A stretch of DNA of 64,000 nucleotides from Neisseriaceae bacterium HSC-16F19 (GTDB lineage Bacteria; Pseudomonadota; Gammaproteobacteria; Burkholderiales; Neisseriaceae). The notes beneath the pieces were generated by a model. It worked only from the letters and a program-made list of their open reading frames with translations, was not told the origin of the DNA and did not search any database. Location: contig NZ_JALJZY010000006.1 in assembly GCF_024171525.1 (NCBI RefSeq), forward strand, positions 101,250-165,249. Direction: 5' to 3'. Positions 30,055-38,062 of the stretch are shown piece by piece; the first letter of the stretch is position 1, and every line of letters begins with the position of its first letter. A program made the position numbers and the translations under genes.

Positions 30055-30087
30055 CAAATTTAAAGCCCGGCAAACAGCCGGGCTTGG
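30055..30087 (-). terminator. Terminator of yicC
   Basis: On the minus strand AAGCCCGGC pairs with GCCGGGCTT over a 5-nt loop, and TTAAATTT follows. It lies 15 bp after the yicC stop. Confidence 0.8.
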
Positions 30088-30101
30088 GACATACAGGCCA
30101 T

Positions 30102-30974
30102 TTATTCAATATTTTGCACCTGCTCGCGCATCTGCTCGATGAGCACTTTCAAACCCACCGAAGCCTGGGTGCATTCGCTGGCAATGGCTTTGCTGCCCAG
30201 GGTATTGGCTTCGCGGTTGAGTTCCTGCATCAGGAAATCCAAACGCTTGCCCACGCTGCCTTTGTGTTCGGTGGCCAGGCGGCGCACTTCGGCAATATGG
30301 GTTTGCAGGCGGTTGAGCTCTTCGTCCACATCGGCTTTTTGCATAAACAGCACGAATTCCTGCTTGATGCGGTCTTCGTCCACCTGCGCCAGTGCGTCGC
30401 GCAGGCGTTGCTCGGCGCGGTCCATATGCTGTTGCAGCAAATGCGGAAACAATTGCAGCAAGACATTAATAATGTCGGTCATGTCGTCCAAGCGCGCCAA
30501 CAGGTGTTGTTGCAGCTTTTCGCCTTCGCGCGCGCGCGCCAGATTAAAGTCGGTGAGCGTGCGCTGCAACAGGGCGAGCACGCCGTCGGCCAAAGCGTCT
30601 TCGTCTTCCGGCTCGGCCACCAGCACGCCGGGAAAACGCAGAATATCGGCCACACCGAGTTTGCCCAGATTTTTGTGCTGCTTGCGCAAGTCCTGGTTCA
30701 AATCCGCCAGCTGGCGCACCAGCGCACGGTTGATTTGCAGCGCTTGGTTGCCGCCTTCGGTAAGGGCTTGCAGCTGTACGCGGCATTCCAGCTTGCCGCG
30801 CTGAACCTGGGCGGCAATGGCTTCGCGCATGCGCCCTTCCAGATGGCGCAATTCGTCCGGCATTTTGAACTGGATGTCCAGATAACGGTGGTTGACCGCG
30901 CGCACTTCCACACTGATGTGGCGCTTGCCGTATTCGCCGCCGGCATTGGCATAGCCGGTCATACTGTGCATCAT
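30102..30974 (-). CDS. yicC: YicC-family endoribonuclease
   Basis: A 290-aa protein starting MMHSMTGYANAGGEYGKRHI after AAGGAGCCAAT. The N-terminal YicC domain has SVEVRAVNHRYLDIQFKMPDEL (about 21-42) and the C-terminal DUF1732 domain has KRLDFLMQELNREANTLGSKA (about 250-270). E. coli YicC is an Mn-dependent endoribonuclease that takes part in small-RNA decay; the same role is likely here. It is divergent from rph with a short shared promoter region, an association of RNA-processing genes seen in many proteobacteria. Confidence 0.93.
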   Translation of the reverse strand: MMHSMTGYANAGGEYGKRHISVEVRAVNHRYLDIQFKMPDELRHLEGRMREAIAAQVQRGKLECRVQLQALTEGGNQALQINRALVRQLADLNQDLRKQHKNLGKLGVADILRFPGVLVAEPEDEDALADGVLALLQRTLTDFNLARAREGEKLQQHLLARLDDMTDIINVLLQLFPHLLQQHMDRAEQRLRDALAQVDEDRIKQEFVLFMQKADVDEELNRLQTHIAEVRRLATEHKGSVGKRLDFLMQELNREANTLGSKAIASECTQASVGLKVLIEQMREQVQNIE

Positions 30975-31104
30975 ATTGGCTCCTTGTATCGAGACCCTAC
31001 GCTGCGGCATGCAGGTAGCGGTGCGGCGGCGATTGTAAGCCATAAGCCCGTCTCAAGCCAAACGCACGGCATTTTTTCAGGCAGCCTCTATGGCCGCCGT
31101 GGCG

Positions 31105-31110
31105 TATAAT
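31105..31110 (+). promoter_or_regulatory. -10 box of rph
   Basis: TATAAT in GGCGTATAATGCGCGC, 37 nt before the rph ATG. The upstream TTTTTTCAGGCAGCC contains a DUS at 31075-31086, where the -35 should lie. Confidence 0.6.
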
Positions 31111-31147
31111 GCGCGCTGTTTTGTTGCCATTTTTAAGGAACCGCACC

Positions 31148-31879
31148 ATGACCGCCACCCGCCGCGACAACCGCGCCGCCGATGCCCTGCGCCCCGTACG
31201 CATCACCCCGCATTTTCTGCCGCACACCGACGGCTCCTGCCTGATCGAATGCGGCAATACCAAAATCATCTGCACCGCCAGCATAGACGAAAACCTGCCG
31301 CCCTTTCTGCGCGGCAAAGACCAAGGCTGGGTCACCGCCGAATACGGCATGCTGCCCGCCTCCACCGCCAGCCGCATGCGCCGCGAAGCCGCTGCGGGCA
31401 AACAGTCCGGCCGCACCCAGGAAATCCAGCGCCTGATTGGCCGCTCGCTGCGCGCGGTGATGGATTTGCATCTGTTGGGCGAGCGCCAAATCCTCATTGA
31501 TTGCGACGTGATCCAGGCCGATGGCGGCACGCGTACCGCCAGCATCACCGGCGCATTTGTGGCGCTGAGTCTGGCCGTCAACCGCCTGCGCAGCGCCGGC
31601 ATGCTGCTGCACAATCCCATCCGCCAGGCCGTGGCCGCGGTGTCGGTGGGCGTGGTTGGCGGCGTGCCGCTCTTGGACTTGGATTACCCCGAAGACAGCA
31701 GCTGCGATTCCGACATCAATCTGGTGATGACCGCCGACGGCGGCATCGTCGAAATCCAAGGCACGGCCGAAGGTGCACCGTTCAGCATGGCCGAATTGCA
31801 GACACTGATGGGTTTGGGCTGGCAAGGCATTGAAACACTGATGCAATTGCAGCAACAGGCATTGGCGGAAACTGTTTAA
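31148..31879 (+). CDS. rph: Ribonuclease PH
   Basis: A 243-aa phosphorolytic 3'-5' exoribonuclease that trims tRNA 3' ends. Start MTATRRDNRAADALRPVRIT follows TAAGGAACCGCACC. Motifs are GSCLIECGNTKIICTAS, GWVTAEYGMLPASTASRMRRE, the phosphate and RNA-binding SGRTQEIQRLIGRSLRAVMDL (about 79-99), IDCDVIQADGGTRTASITGA (about 117-136) and the acidic metal-binding DLDYPEDSSCDSDINLVM. All are intact and the length is typical. Confidence 0.96.
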   Translation: MTATRRDNRAADALRPVRITPHFLPHTDGSCLIECGNTKIICTASIDENLPPFLRGKDQGWVTAEYGMLPASTASRMRREAAAGKQSGRTQEIQRLIGRSLRAVMDLHLLGERQILIDCDVIQADGGTRTASITGAFVALSLAVNRLRSAGMLLHNPIRQAVAAVSVGVVGGVPLLDLDYPEDSSCDSDINLVMTADGGIVEIQGTAEGAPFSMAELQTLMGLGWQGIETLMQLQQQALAETV

Positions 31880-31920
31880 ATTCAAATGAAAATAAATATT
31901 ATCTGCCTTCTGTGCTTCAT

Positions 31921-31934
31921 TTGATTTAAGTCAA
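31921..31934 (+). promoter_or_regulatory. FNR-type operator
   Basis: TTGATTTAAGTCAA matches the FNR/ANR consensus TTGATnnnnATCAA at nine of ten fixed positions. Its centre (31927.5) lies 40-41 nt before the predicted start site, the position used by class II FNR activation. Confidence 0.75.
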
Positions 31935-31955
31935 AGCGTGCACGCATCAGGCCGC

Positions 31956-31961
31956 TATAAT
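31956..31961 (+). promoter_or_regulatory. -10 box of the candidate small RNA
   Basis: Perfect TATAAT. No -35 is visible, as expected where FNR sits over that position. Transcription should start about 31968. Confidence 0.75.
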
Positions 31962-31967
31962 GCGCCT

Positions 31968-32095
31968 CATCAAATGTAAACCTTTTTGGCCACAGGCTGT
32001 TTGCAGCGCAAACCGGCAAACGGCTTGGATTTGATGATTTGATTTCCTCTTGATGTGTGTGTGTTTGGGTGTGGCGTTGGCCACACCTTTTTTTT
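31968..32095 (+). ncRNA. Candidate FNR-regulated small RNA (FnrS/AniS-like)
   Basis: Between the FNR-type promoter and a strong terminator lies a ~128-nt stretch with no gene in it. It contains a small hairpin, GTTTGC-AGC-GCAAAC (31999-32013), then an unstructured AT-rich segment with GATTTCCTCTTGATG (32041-32055), whose TTTCCTCTT is complementary to Shine-Dalgarno-like AAGAGGAAA. The 3' end is an 8-bp GC-rich stem plus T8, as in Hfq-bound small RNAs. Neisseria species have an FNR-induced small RNA (AniS in meningococcus, FnrS in gonococcus) that represses mRNAs in low oxygen. This looks like its functional equivalent; sequence homology could not be tested. Confidence 0.65.
32068..32095 (+). 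terminator. Rho-independent terminator of the candidate small RNA
   Basis: GGTGTGGC, loop GTTG, GCCACACC, then eight T. It is one of the strongest intrinsic terminators in the window, and no protein gene ends upstream of it within 190 bp. Confidence 0.9.
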
Positions 32096-32125
32096 GGCCT
32101 GCGGGTACTTGTGTTATGCTGCGGC

Positions 32126-32281
32126 TGAGACCTTTGCAAAACCCCCATCTGCGGCGCATTTCTGCGTTGTGCCCCTTGCGGGTACTGCTCGCTCGCTTGC
32201 CTATCTACATGATATGTCTGCGCTCGCTGCGCTGCTACGCCTTGAACTGCATCCACATCTGGAGGTTTTTCAAAGGTCTCA
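32126..32281. mobile_element. 156-bp MITE with TGAGACCTTTG ends
   Basis: The left end TGAGACCTTTGCAAAACCCC and the complement of the right end TGAGACCTTTGAAAAACCTC form imperfect terminal inverted repeats of about 27 bp. Nothing is coded. The ends resemble those of IS5-type elements common in Neisseria (GAGACCTTTGCAAAA), so it may be a non-autonomous derivative. Single decayed ends lie near 885, 23447, 27910 and 28060. It lies between the small RNA and the GST gene. Confidence 0.75.
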
Positions 32282-32314
32282 GGCTGCCTGAAACATCTCA
32301 TAAGGAGCAACACC

Positions 32315-33016
32315 ATGCATTTCCCTCAAGACTTCCCCATCACCCGCAAATGGCCGCCGGCGCACCCGGAGCGCATCCAGCTCTATTCGCTGCCCACACC
32401 CAACGGTGTCAAGGTATCCGTTGCCCTCGAAGAAACCGCACTGCCCTATGAGGCGCATACCGTGCGTTTCGACAGCAACGACCAACTCTCGTCGGAATTT
32501 CTGTCGCTCAATCCGAACAACAAAATTCCCGCCATCATCGATCCCGACGGCCCCGGCGGCCAGCCGCTGGCCTTGTTCGAGTCCGGCGCTATTTTGGTGT
32601 ATCTGGCGGAAAAAAGCGGCCGCCTCCTGCCCCAAGACCCGGCCTTGCGCCACCAGACCGTGCAGTGGCTGATGTTCCAAATGGGTGGCATCGGCCCCAT
32701 GTTCGGCCAGCTGGGCTTTTTCCACAAGTTTGCCGGCAAGGAATACGAAGACAAACGCCCGCTGCAACGCTATGTGGCCGAAAGCCGCCGCCTGCTCGGT
32801 GTGCTCGACGGCCATTTACGCGACAAAGCATGGATGATGGGCGAGGAATACACCGTGGCCGATATTGCCATTTTCCCGTGGGTGCGCAATCTGATCGGCT
32901 TTTACGAAGCCGGTGATTTGGTCGGCTTTGGCGACTTTGCCGAAGTGGCACGCGTACTCGATGCCTTTGTCGCACGCCCGGCAGTACAGCGCGGTTTGGA
33001 AGTACCGCCGCGTTAA
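32315..33016 (+). CDS. Glutathione S-transferase, nu class (YfcG-like)
   Basis: A 233-aa cytoplasmic protein. The thioredoxin-like N-terminal domain has IQLYSLPTPNGVKVSVALEE (the TPNG motif of nu-class GSTs), NPNNKIPAIIDPDG with the cis-Pro, and ALFESGAILVYLAEK (the ESxAI glutathione motif). The helical C-terminal domain has YTVADIAIFPWVRN (the N-capping box). Nu-class enzymes act mainly as disulfide-bond reductases using glutathione. CATAAGGAGCAACACC precedes the ATG. A DUS lies just upstream, at 32281-32292. Confidence 0.92.
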   Translation: MHFPQDFPITRKWPPAHPERIQLYSLPTPNGVKVSVALEETALPYEAHTVRFDSNDQLSSEFLSLNPNNKIPAIIDPDGPGGQPLALFESGAILVYLAEKSGRLLPQDPALRHQTVQWLMFQMGGIGPMFGQLGFFHKFAGKEYEDKRPLQRYVAESRRLLGVLDGHLRDKAWMMGEEYTVADIAIFPWVRNLIGFYEAGDLVGFGDFAEVARVLDAFVARPAVQRGLEVPPR

Positions 33017-33078
33017 GCGGCATTATCCATAGGACTTTCCTTGCTTTTCGACATCAGCAACAACCCTTTCCCATTAAA

Positions 33079-33118
33079 AATCCCCTAAATTCCATTCAAG
33101 AGAATTTAGGGGATTGAT
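33079..33118. terminator. Bidirectional terminator between the GST gene and ppsA
   Basis: Perfect 14-bp stem AATCCCCTAAATTC with GAATTTAGGGGATT, a 9-nt loop and flanking A- and T-runs. It serves both convergent genes. Confidence 0.88.
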
Positions 33119-33137
33119 TTAAGAGCTTGCTACCCGG

Positions 33138-35525
33138 TTACTGCTGTAATTCCTTGGCCAGATACAGCCAGGTTTCGATCACCGTGTCCGGGTTGAGGGA
33201 AATGGTCTCGATGCCCTCTTCCACCAGCCATTTGGCAAAATCCGGATGGTCGGACGGGCCTTGGCCGCAAATACCGATGTATTTGTTTTGGCGGCGGCAG
33301 GCTTGGATGGCCAGATGCAGCATCACTTTCACCGCCGGATCACGCTCGTCGAAGGTGGAGGCAATCGGGCCGCCGCTGTCGCGGTCCACGCCCAGGGTGA
33401 GCTGGGTCATGTCGTTGGAGCCAATGGAGAAGCCGTCGAAGTATTTGAGGAACTGCTCGGCCAGAATGGCATTGGTGGGCAGCTCGCACATCATGATCAG
33501 ACGCAGGCCGTTCTGGCCGCGTTCCAAACCGTTTTCCTTCAAGAGTTTCACCACGGCTTCGGCTTCGCGCAGGGTGCGCACGAAGGGAATCATGATTTCC
33601 ACATTGGTCAGACCCATATCGTCACGCACGCGTTTCAAAGCCTTGCATTCCAGCGCGAAACACTCTTTGAAGTCCTCGGACACATAACGCGCCGCGCCAC
33701 GGAAACCGAGCATGGGGTTTTCTTCGTGCGGTTCGTAAATATTGCCGCCGATGAGGTTGGCATACTCGTTGGACTTGAAGTCGGAAGTGCGCACAATGAC
33801 TTTTTTCGGGTACACCGAAGCGGCCAGCGTGGCCACGCCTTCGGCGATTTTGTCCACATAGAAATCCACCGGCGAGGCATAACCGGCGATGCGGTCGCTG
33901 ATCACCGCGCGCAGTTCGGCGTCTTGGCGGTCAAATTCAATCAAGGCTTTGGGGTGGATGCCGATTTGACGGTTGATGATGAATTCCATGCGCGCCAAGC
34001 CGATGCCTTCGCTGGGCAGATTGGCAAAACCGAATGCCAGTTCGGGGTTGCCGACGTTCATCATGATTTTGGCCGGGGCATCGGGCATATTGTCCAGCGC
34101 CAGGTCGATGACTTCCACTTTAAGCAGGCCCTCGTAAATCAGGCCGGTGTCGCCTTCGGCGCAAGACACGGTGACTTCCTGGCCTTGTTGCAGCACTTCG
34201 GTGGCATCACCGCAGCCGACCACGGCCGGAATGCCCAGTTCGCGCGCAATAATGGCGGCGTGACAGGTGCGGCCGCCGCGGTTGGTAACGATGGCGGCGG
34301 CGCGTTTCATCACCGGCTCCCAATCCGGGTCGGTCATGTCGGTCACCAATACGTCACCAGGCTGTACCTGGTCCATTTCACCGGCGTCTTTAATCAGGCG
34401 CACCTTGCCTTGGCCGACTTTCTGGCCGATGGCGCGGCCTTCGCACAGCACGGCGGATTTTTCCTCGATGCGGTAGCGGCGCAGGGTGCTGTTGCGGTCT
34501 TCCTGCGATTTCACCGTTTCCGGACGCGCCTGCAAGATGTACAGCTTGCCATCGATGCCGTCGCGGCCCCACTCGATGTCCATCGGTCGGCCGTAATGTT
34601 CTTCGATGATGAGCGCGTATTGCGCCAGTTCGGTGATTTCGGCATCGCTGATGGAGAAACGTTTGCGATCGGCTTCGTCCACATCCACCACCTGCACCGA
34701 TTTGCCCGCTTCGGCGGTGTCGGTGAAGGTCATTTTAATCATTTTGGAACCCATGGTTTTGCGCAGCACCGCCGGGCGTCCGGCGCGCAGCGTGGGTTTG
34801 TGCACATAAAATTCGTCCGGATTCACCGCACCCTGCACCACGGTTTCGCCCAAGCCGTAAGAAGCGGTCACAAACACCACTTGGTCGAAACCGGATTCGG
34901 TGTCCATGGTAAACATCACCCCGGCGGCGCCGCTGTCGGAACGCACCATGCGCTGTACACCGGCAGACAGGGCCACCACGTCGTGGGCAAAGCCTTTGTG
35001 CACACGGTAGGAAATGGCGCGGTCGTTATAGAGCGAGGCGAAAACGTGTTTCATGGCGGTTTTCACGTTTTCCAAGCCGTTGATGTTGAGGAAGGTTTCC
35101 TGCTGGCCTGCAAAGGAGGCATCGGGCAGGTCTTCGGCGGTGGCGGAAGAGCGCACGGCCACGGAGATTTGGTCGGTACCGGCGTCGGCCACCATTTTTT
35201 CCCAGGCTGCCTGAATGTCGGCATCCAAATCGGCCGGGAACGGGGTTTCCAGAATCCATTGGCGGATTTCCTTGCCCACCGCGGCCAGGGCATTGACGTC
35301 TTCCACGTCCAAAGCCGCCAGCACGGTGGAAATGCGCTCGCTCAAGCCGTCGTGCGCGAGGAAGCGGCGGTAGGCATCGGCCGTGGTGGCAAAGCCGCCG
35401 GGCACGCGCACGCCTTTTTCGGTCAGTTGACTGATCATTTCGCCCAAGGAGGCGTTTTTGCCGCCGACGCTTTCCACGTCGGTCATGCGCAGGTTTTCAA
35501 ACCAGATTACGTTGTTACCGGCCAT
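33138..35525 (-). CDS. ppsA: Phosphoenolpyruvate synthase
   Basis: A 795-aa gluconeogenic enzyme making phosphoenolpyruvate from pyruvate and ATP. The N-terminal ATP-grasp-like domain has GGKNASLGEM, VAVRSSATAEDLPDASFAGQQETF and the YIEEHYG-type LIIEEHYGRPMDIEWG block. The swivelling domain has the phosphohistidine GGRTCHAAIIARELGIPAVVGCG (His422). The C-terminal TIM barrel has GIGLARMEFI, IMIPFVRTLREAE, SIGSNDMTQLTLGVDRDSG and GICGQGPSDHPDF with the catalytic Cys. The length matches E. coli PpsA. The regulator gene ppsR lies divergently beside it. A DUS lies in-frame at about 35203. Confidence 0.97.
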   Translation of the reverse strand: MAGNNVIWFENLRMTDVESVGGKNASLGEMISQLTEKGVRVPGGFATTADAYRRFLAHDGLSERISTVLAALDVEDVNALAAVGKEIRQWILETPFPADLDADIQAAWEKMVADAGTDQISVAVRSSATAEDLPDASFAGQQETFLNINGLENVKTAMKHVFASLYNDRAISYRVHKGFAHDVVALSAGVQRMVRSDSGAAGVMFTMDTESGFDQVVFVTASYGLGETVVQGAVNPDEFYVHKPTLRAGRPAVLRKTMGSKMIKMTFTDTAEAGKSVQVVDVDEADRKRFSISDAEITELAQYALIIEEHYGRPMDIEWGRDGIDGKLYILQARPETVKSQEDRNSTLRRYRIEEKSAVLCEGRAIGQKVGQGKVRLIKDAGEMDQVQPGDVLVTDMTDPDWEPVMKRAAAIVTNRGGRTCHAAIIARELGIPAVVGCGDATEVLQQGQEVTVSCAEGDTGLIYEGLLKVEVIDLALDNMPDAPAKIMMNVGNPELAFGFANLPSEGIGLARMEFIINRQIGIHPKALIEFDRQDAELRAVISDRIAGYASPVDFYVDKIAEGVATLAASVYPKKVIVRTSDFKSNEYANLIGGNIYEPHEENPMLGFRGAARYVSEDFKECFALECKALKRVRDDMGLTNVEIMIPFVRTLREAEAVVKLLKENGLERGQNGLRLIMMCELPTNAILAEQFLKYFDGFSIGSNDMTQLTLGVDRDSGGPIASTFDERDPAVKVMLHLAIQACRRQNKYIGICGQGPSDHPDFAKWLVEEGIETISLNPDTVIETWLYLAKELQQ

Positions 35526-35918
35526 GTTTCTTCCATGAAGGTTGGGTTAAAATCGGCAATATTCTAAAGCCTCGGTTGCGGCCTGTCATGTGTTTTTGCA
35601 GCGCAACAATCAAATGCCGCAAACGATAATGCCAGCACGCTGCAAACGGCTGTAATACGCCTGTTTTTTTCAGGCTGCCTGAAAAAAGATTAGGTCTTGT
35701 TTCGCAATGGGTTTACATTTTTTAAAACAAAAAGGCGGTGTTGATGCAAGCCGCATAAAAACAATTTATCTTGATTTTTTAAGCCTTGCGCGCCATTTTA
35801 TGGCTTATTTGCCTGCCTGCGAAAAATGTAGTGCGATGTAGTTTTGCCTCGACACACGGCCGCGCGGTATGATGGCGCCCTGCCCTGCAACCCCTCCGTT
35901 ATTCAACGAAAGTCCGCC
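35526..35918. other. Divergent ppsA-ppsR regulatory spacer
   Basis: About 390 bp without a gene. On the minus strand TAGAAT near 35560 may be the ppsA -10. A TTTTTTTCAGGCTGCCTGAAAAAA palindrome (one DUS in a self-complementary setting) lies at 35665-35687. The middle (35700-35790) is AT-rich. Both promoters presumably lie here. Confidence 0.45.
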
Positions 35919-36743
35919 ATGAGCCTGCCCACACGCCACGCTTTTTTCATTTCCGACCGCACCGGCATCACCGCCGAGAGCATGGGCGAAGCCCTGCTGT
36001 TTCAGTTTGACACCTTCGAATTCAAGCGCGCCACCTATCCTTTTGTGGACACGCTGGAAAAAGCCGAAGAAACGGTGGCGCTCATCAACCAGGTGGCCGC
36101 CGCCTCGCACACCCGGCCGCTGATTTTCTCCAGCATTGTCGACAAGGAAATCAGCCGCATCATCCAAACCAGCGCCGGCTTGCACCTGAGCTTTTTCGAC
36201 GCCTTTATCCACACCATGGAAACCGAGCTGGGCGTAGCCAGCAACCAAAAGGTCGGCCGCACCCACGGCATCCAGGACCCGGACCGCTACGATGCGCGCA
36301 TGGAGGCGGTGAACTTCTCCCTCAGCCACGACGACGGCGTCTCCGACAAAGACCTCTCCCACGCCGATGTGATTCTGATGGGCGTTTCCCGCTGCGGCAA
36401 AACCCCCACCTGTCTGTATCTGGCGCTGCAATACGGCATCCGCGCCGCCAACTATCCGCTCACACCCGACGATTTGGAAAGCACCGATTTGCCGCGCATG
36501 CTCAAGCCCTTCAAGCACAAAATCTACGGCCTCACCATCGAACCGCAGCGCCTGCACCACATCCGCTCCGAACGCCGTCCCGGCTCGCGCTATGCCAATA
36601 TCGACAACTGCCGCAGCGAGGTGAACGAAGCCGAATCCATGTTCCGCCAGCACAATATTCCGTTTACCAGCACCACCCACAAATCGGTGGAAGAGCTGGC
36701 CGCCGGCATTTTGCAGGCCACCCGCTTGCAACGCCGTTTCTGA
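35919..36743 (+). CDS. ppsR: PEP synthase regulatory protein (kinase/pyrophosphorylase)
   Basis: A 274-aa DUF299 protein. The start MSLPTRHAFFISDRTGITAE gives the usual length; the longer frame upstream is not supported. The P-loop-like GVSRCGKTPTCLYLALQYG (about 152-170) is the nucleotide site, and SDRTGITAESMG at the N-terminus and ERRPGSRYANIDNC near the C-terminus are family signatures. PpsR inactivates PEP synthase by ADP-dependent phosphorylation of a threonine near the active His, and reactivates it by phosphate-dependent removal. Its position beside ppsA fits exactly. Confidence 0.95.
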   Translation: MSLPTRHAFFISDRTGITAESMGEALLFQFDTFEFKRATYPFVDTLEKAEETVALINQVAAASHTRPLIFSSIVDKEISRIIQTSAGLHLSFFDAFIHTMETELGVASNQKVGRTHGIQDPDRYDARMEAVNFSLSHDDGVSDKDLSHADVILMGVSRCGKTPTCLYLALQYGIRAANYPLTPDDLESTDLPRMLKPFKHKIYGLTIEPQRLHHIRSERRPGSRYANIDNCRSEVNEAESMFRQHNIPFTSTTHKSVEELAAGILQATRLQRRF

Positions 36744-36767
36744 ATTTGTTTGACATGTTTTAATCAC

Positions 36768-36796
36768 AAACAGCACCGGCCGGGTGCTGTTTTTTA
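36768..36796 (+). terminator. Terminator of ppsR
   Basis: AAACAGCACC pairs with GGTGCTGTTT, followed by further T. It lies 25 bp after the ppsR stop. Confidence 0.88.
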
Positions 36797-36957
36797 CCCA
36801 TTTGACATTACCCCGTACTCTCCATTTAGTGCCCAATTTCGTCAGCTACAAGCACCATAAGTAGGCAATCCGGCGCCAGTACATTGTACTTTACACAGCA
36901 CAAATAGCGCTCTGTCAGACATCTGCCTCTTGCACTTCAGACAAGCTGTAGATGGCA

Positions 36958-36963
36958 TATAAT
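36958..36963 (+). promoter_or_regulatory. Putative -10 box of the first prepilin gene
   Basis: TATAAT in GGCATATAATATG, 50 nt upstream of the chosen start. A TTGCAC at 36930 is too far (22 nt) to be an ideal -35. Confidence 0.4.
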
Positions 36964-37012
36964 ATGCTTGTTTGTCACTCATTCCGATTCTTTGCAAAAT
37001 ATTTGTCACATC

Positions 37013-37441
37013 ATGCAGATCCGCTCCCAAAATGTCGGCTTTACCCTCATCGAACTCATGATCATCGTTTTGGTGGTTGCCATTTTGGCAGCTGTTGCGT
37101 GGCCGAGTTACGACAACTTTATCCGCCGTACCCGTTTGGAAAATGCACGCAGCGAACTACTCAGCAATGCCCAAATGCTGGAGCGCTTTTATACCCAGTG
37201 CCATACGTTCACGGCTGCCGCCAGCGCTGCGGCACCCTGCAATACTGCAGTAGCACTCAGCAACAACGGTCAAAGCAGCCGTTTTTTCAATATCCAATTT
37301 GCTGCCAGCAGCCCGTCTGCCAATGCATTCGTGATTGAGGCCCGCCCCAATAACAACAATTCGGACCCGCGCTATGTGCGCTACGACAGTACTACTCACA
37401 TGATGTTGTGCAATAGCTCAGATGAGTGCGAACCTTACTGA
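37013..37441 (+). CDS. Type IV prepilin, ComP-like paralogue
   Basis: A 142-aa prepilin. Leader MQIRSQNVG, cleaved before Phe by prepilin peptidase; mature FTLIELMIIVLVVAILAAVAWPSY has the Glu5 and hydrophobic spine of type IV pilins. The stretch IRRTRLENARSELLSNAQMLERFYTQ matches the next gene almost residue for residue. The C-terminal half is short, with four cysteines (two in QCHTF/APCNT, two in MLCNSSDECEPY), so a C-terminal disulfide loop is likely. It lacks the FCIR block and the TTW segment of ComP. It lies 128 bp upstream of comP, same strand, and looks like a diverged duplicate. The start is chosen for the short leader; no clear ribosome site. Confidence 0.82.
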   Translation: MQIRSQNVGFTLIELMIIVLVVAILAAVAWPSYDNFIRRTRLENARSELLSNAQMLERFYTQCHTFTAAASAAAPCNTAVALSNNGQSSRFFNIQFAASSPSANAFVIEARPNNNNSDPRYVRYDSTTHMMLCNSSDECEPY

Positions 37442-37569
37442 ATTGTCTGCTGACAGCATACTTTTCCCTTCTTGATAAAAAACCGAACAGACTAACTTAA
37501 GGCAAACGCTTTATCTTTCATCATCGTAGCCGCTCCCTATTGAATATGATCGCTATAGGAGGTGTTACC

Positions 37570-38046
37570 ATGTTACGCGCCGACCGTTTCAAATCCGGTT
37601 TTACCTTGATCGAATTGATGTTGGCACTGGCCGTATTCGCCATACTGGTGGTGATTGCTCTGCCTTCTTACCAATACTATATCCGTAAAACACGTCTCAA
37701 TCAGGCACAAAACGCCCTTTTGCTGAATGCACAGGAAGTGGAGCGTTTTTACAGCCAAAACCTGAGTTTCAAAAGCAATTCGACCACCTGGATGCCGCTG
37801 GTGCAAACCGAAACCGATCATTTCTGTATCCGTTTCCAAGGCAATCCCCGTGGAACCAACAATCAGCATCAATACACCATTAAGGCAGTTGCCTTCGATA
37901 CCAACCGTGAACCCAGGATCATCAAAATCAACCAAGATCATACTGTCATGTTGTGTGCCTCCAGCAGTAGCAGCTGCACGGAATCCACACCGTTTTTCAG
38001 CGGTGGCAGCAGTGTCGACAGGCAATGTACCGTTATCGGCAGCTAA
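37570..38046 (+). CDS. comP: Competence minor pilin, DNA uptake sequence receptor ComP
   Basis: A 158-aa prepilin with leader MLRADRFKSG and mature FTLIELMLALAVFAILVVIA. AGGAGGTGTTACC precedes the ATG. The mature domain matches neisserial ComP as I know it: ERFYSQNLSFKSNSTTW, HFCIRFQGNPRG, YTIKAVAFDTNREPRIIKIN, MLCASSSSSCTES and the final Cys near the end, giving the four-cysteine, two-disulfide pattern. ComP is a low-abundance pilin that binds the uptake sequence through an electropositive stripe and gives DNA uptake its sequence bias. The abundance of AGGCTGCCTGAA in this window is what such a receptor would select. A terminator follows at once. Confidence 0.85.
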   Translation: MLRADRFKSGFTLIELMLALAVFAILVVIALPSYQYYIRKTRLNQAQNALLLNAQEVERFYSQNLSFKSNSTTWMPLVQTETDHFCIRFQGNPRGTNNQHQYTIKAVAFDTNREPRIIKINQDHTVMLCASSSSSCTESTPFFSGGSSVDRQCTVIGS

Positions 38047-38062
38047 ACATTGAGATTTAGAT

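Noticed and set aside
31081..31147. tRNA or other structured RNA between yicC and rph
   Set aside because: Only a DUS and a -10 box are found; no cloverleaf pattern. No tRNA or rRNA was seen anywhere in the window.
33246..35567. 773-codon plus-strand frame opposite ppsA
   Set aside because: Shadow of a conserved enzyme gene.
35665..35687. Self-complementary DUS palindrome as a terminator
   Set aside because: It lies between divergent genes with no transcript ending there, so it is noted only as part of the spacer.
36842..37030. 62-codon minus-strand frame over the first prepilin start
   Set aside because: It overlaps the prepilin's promoter and start and has no ribosome site or family features.
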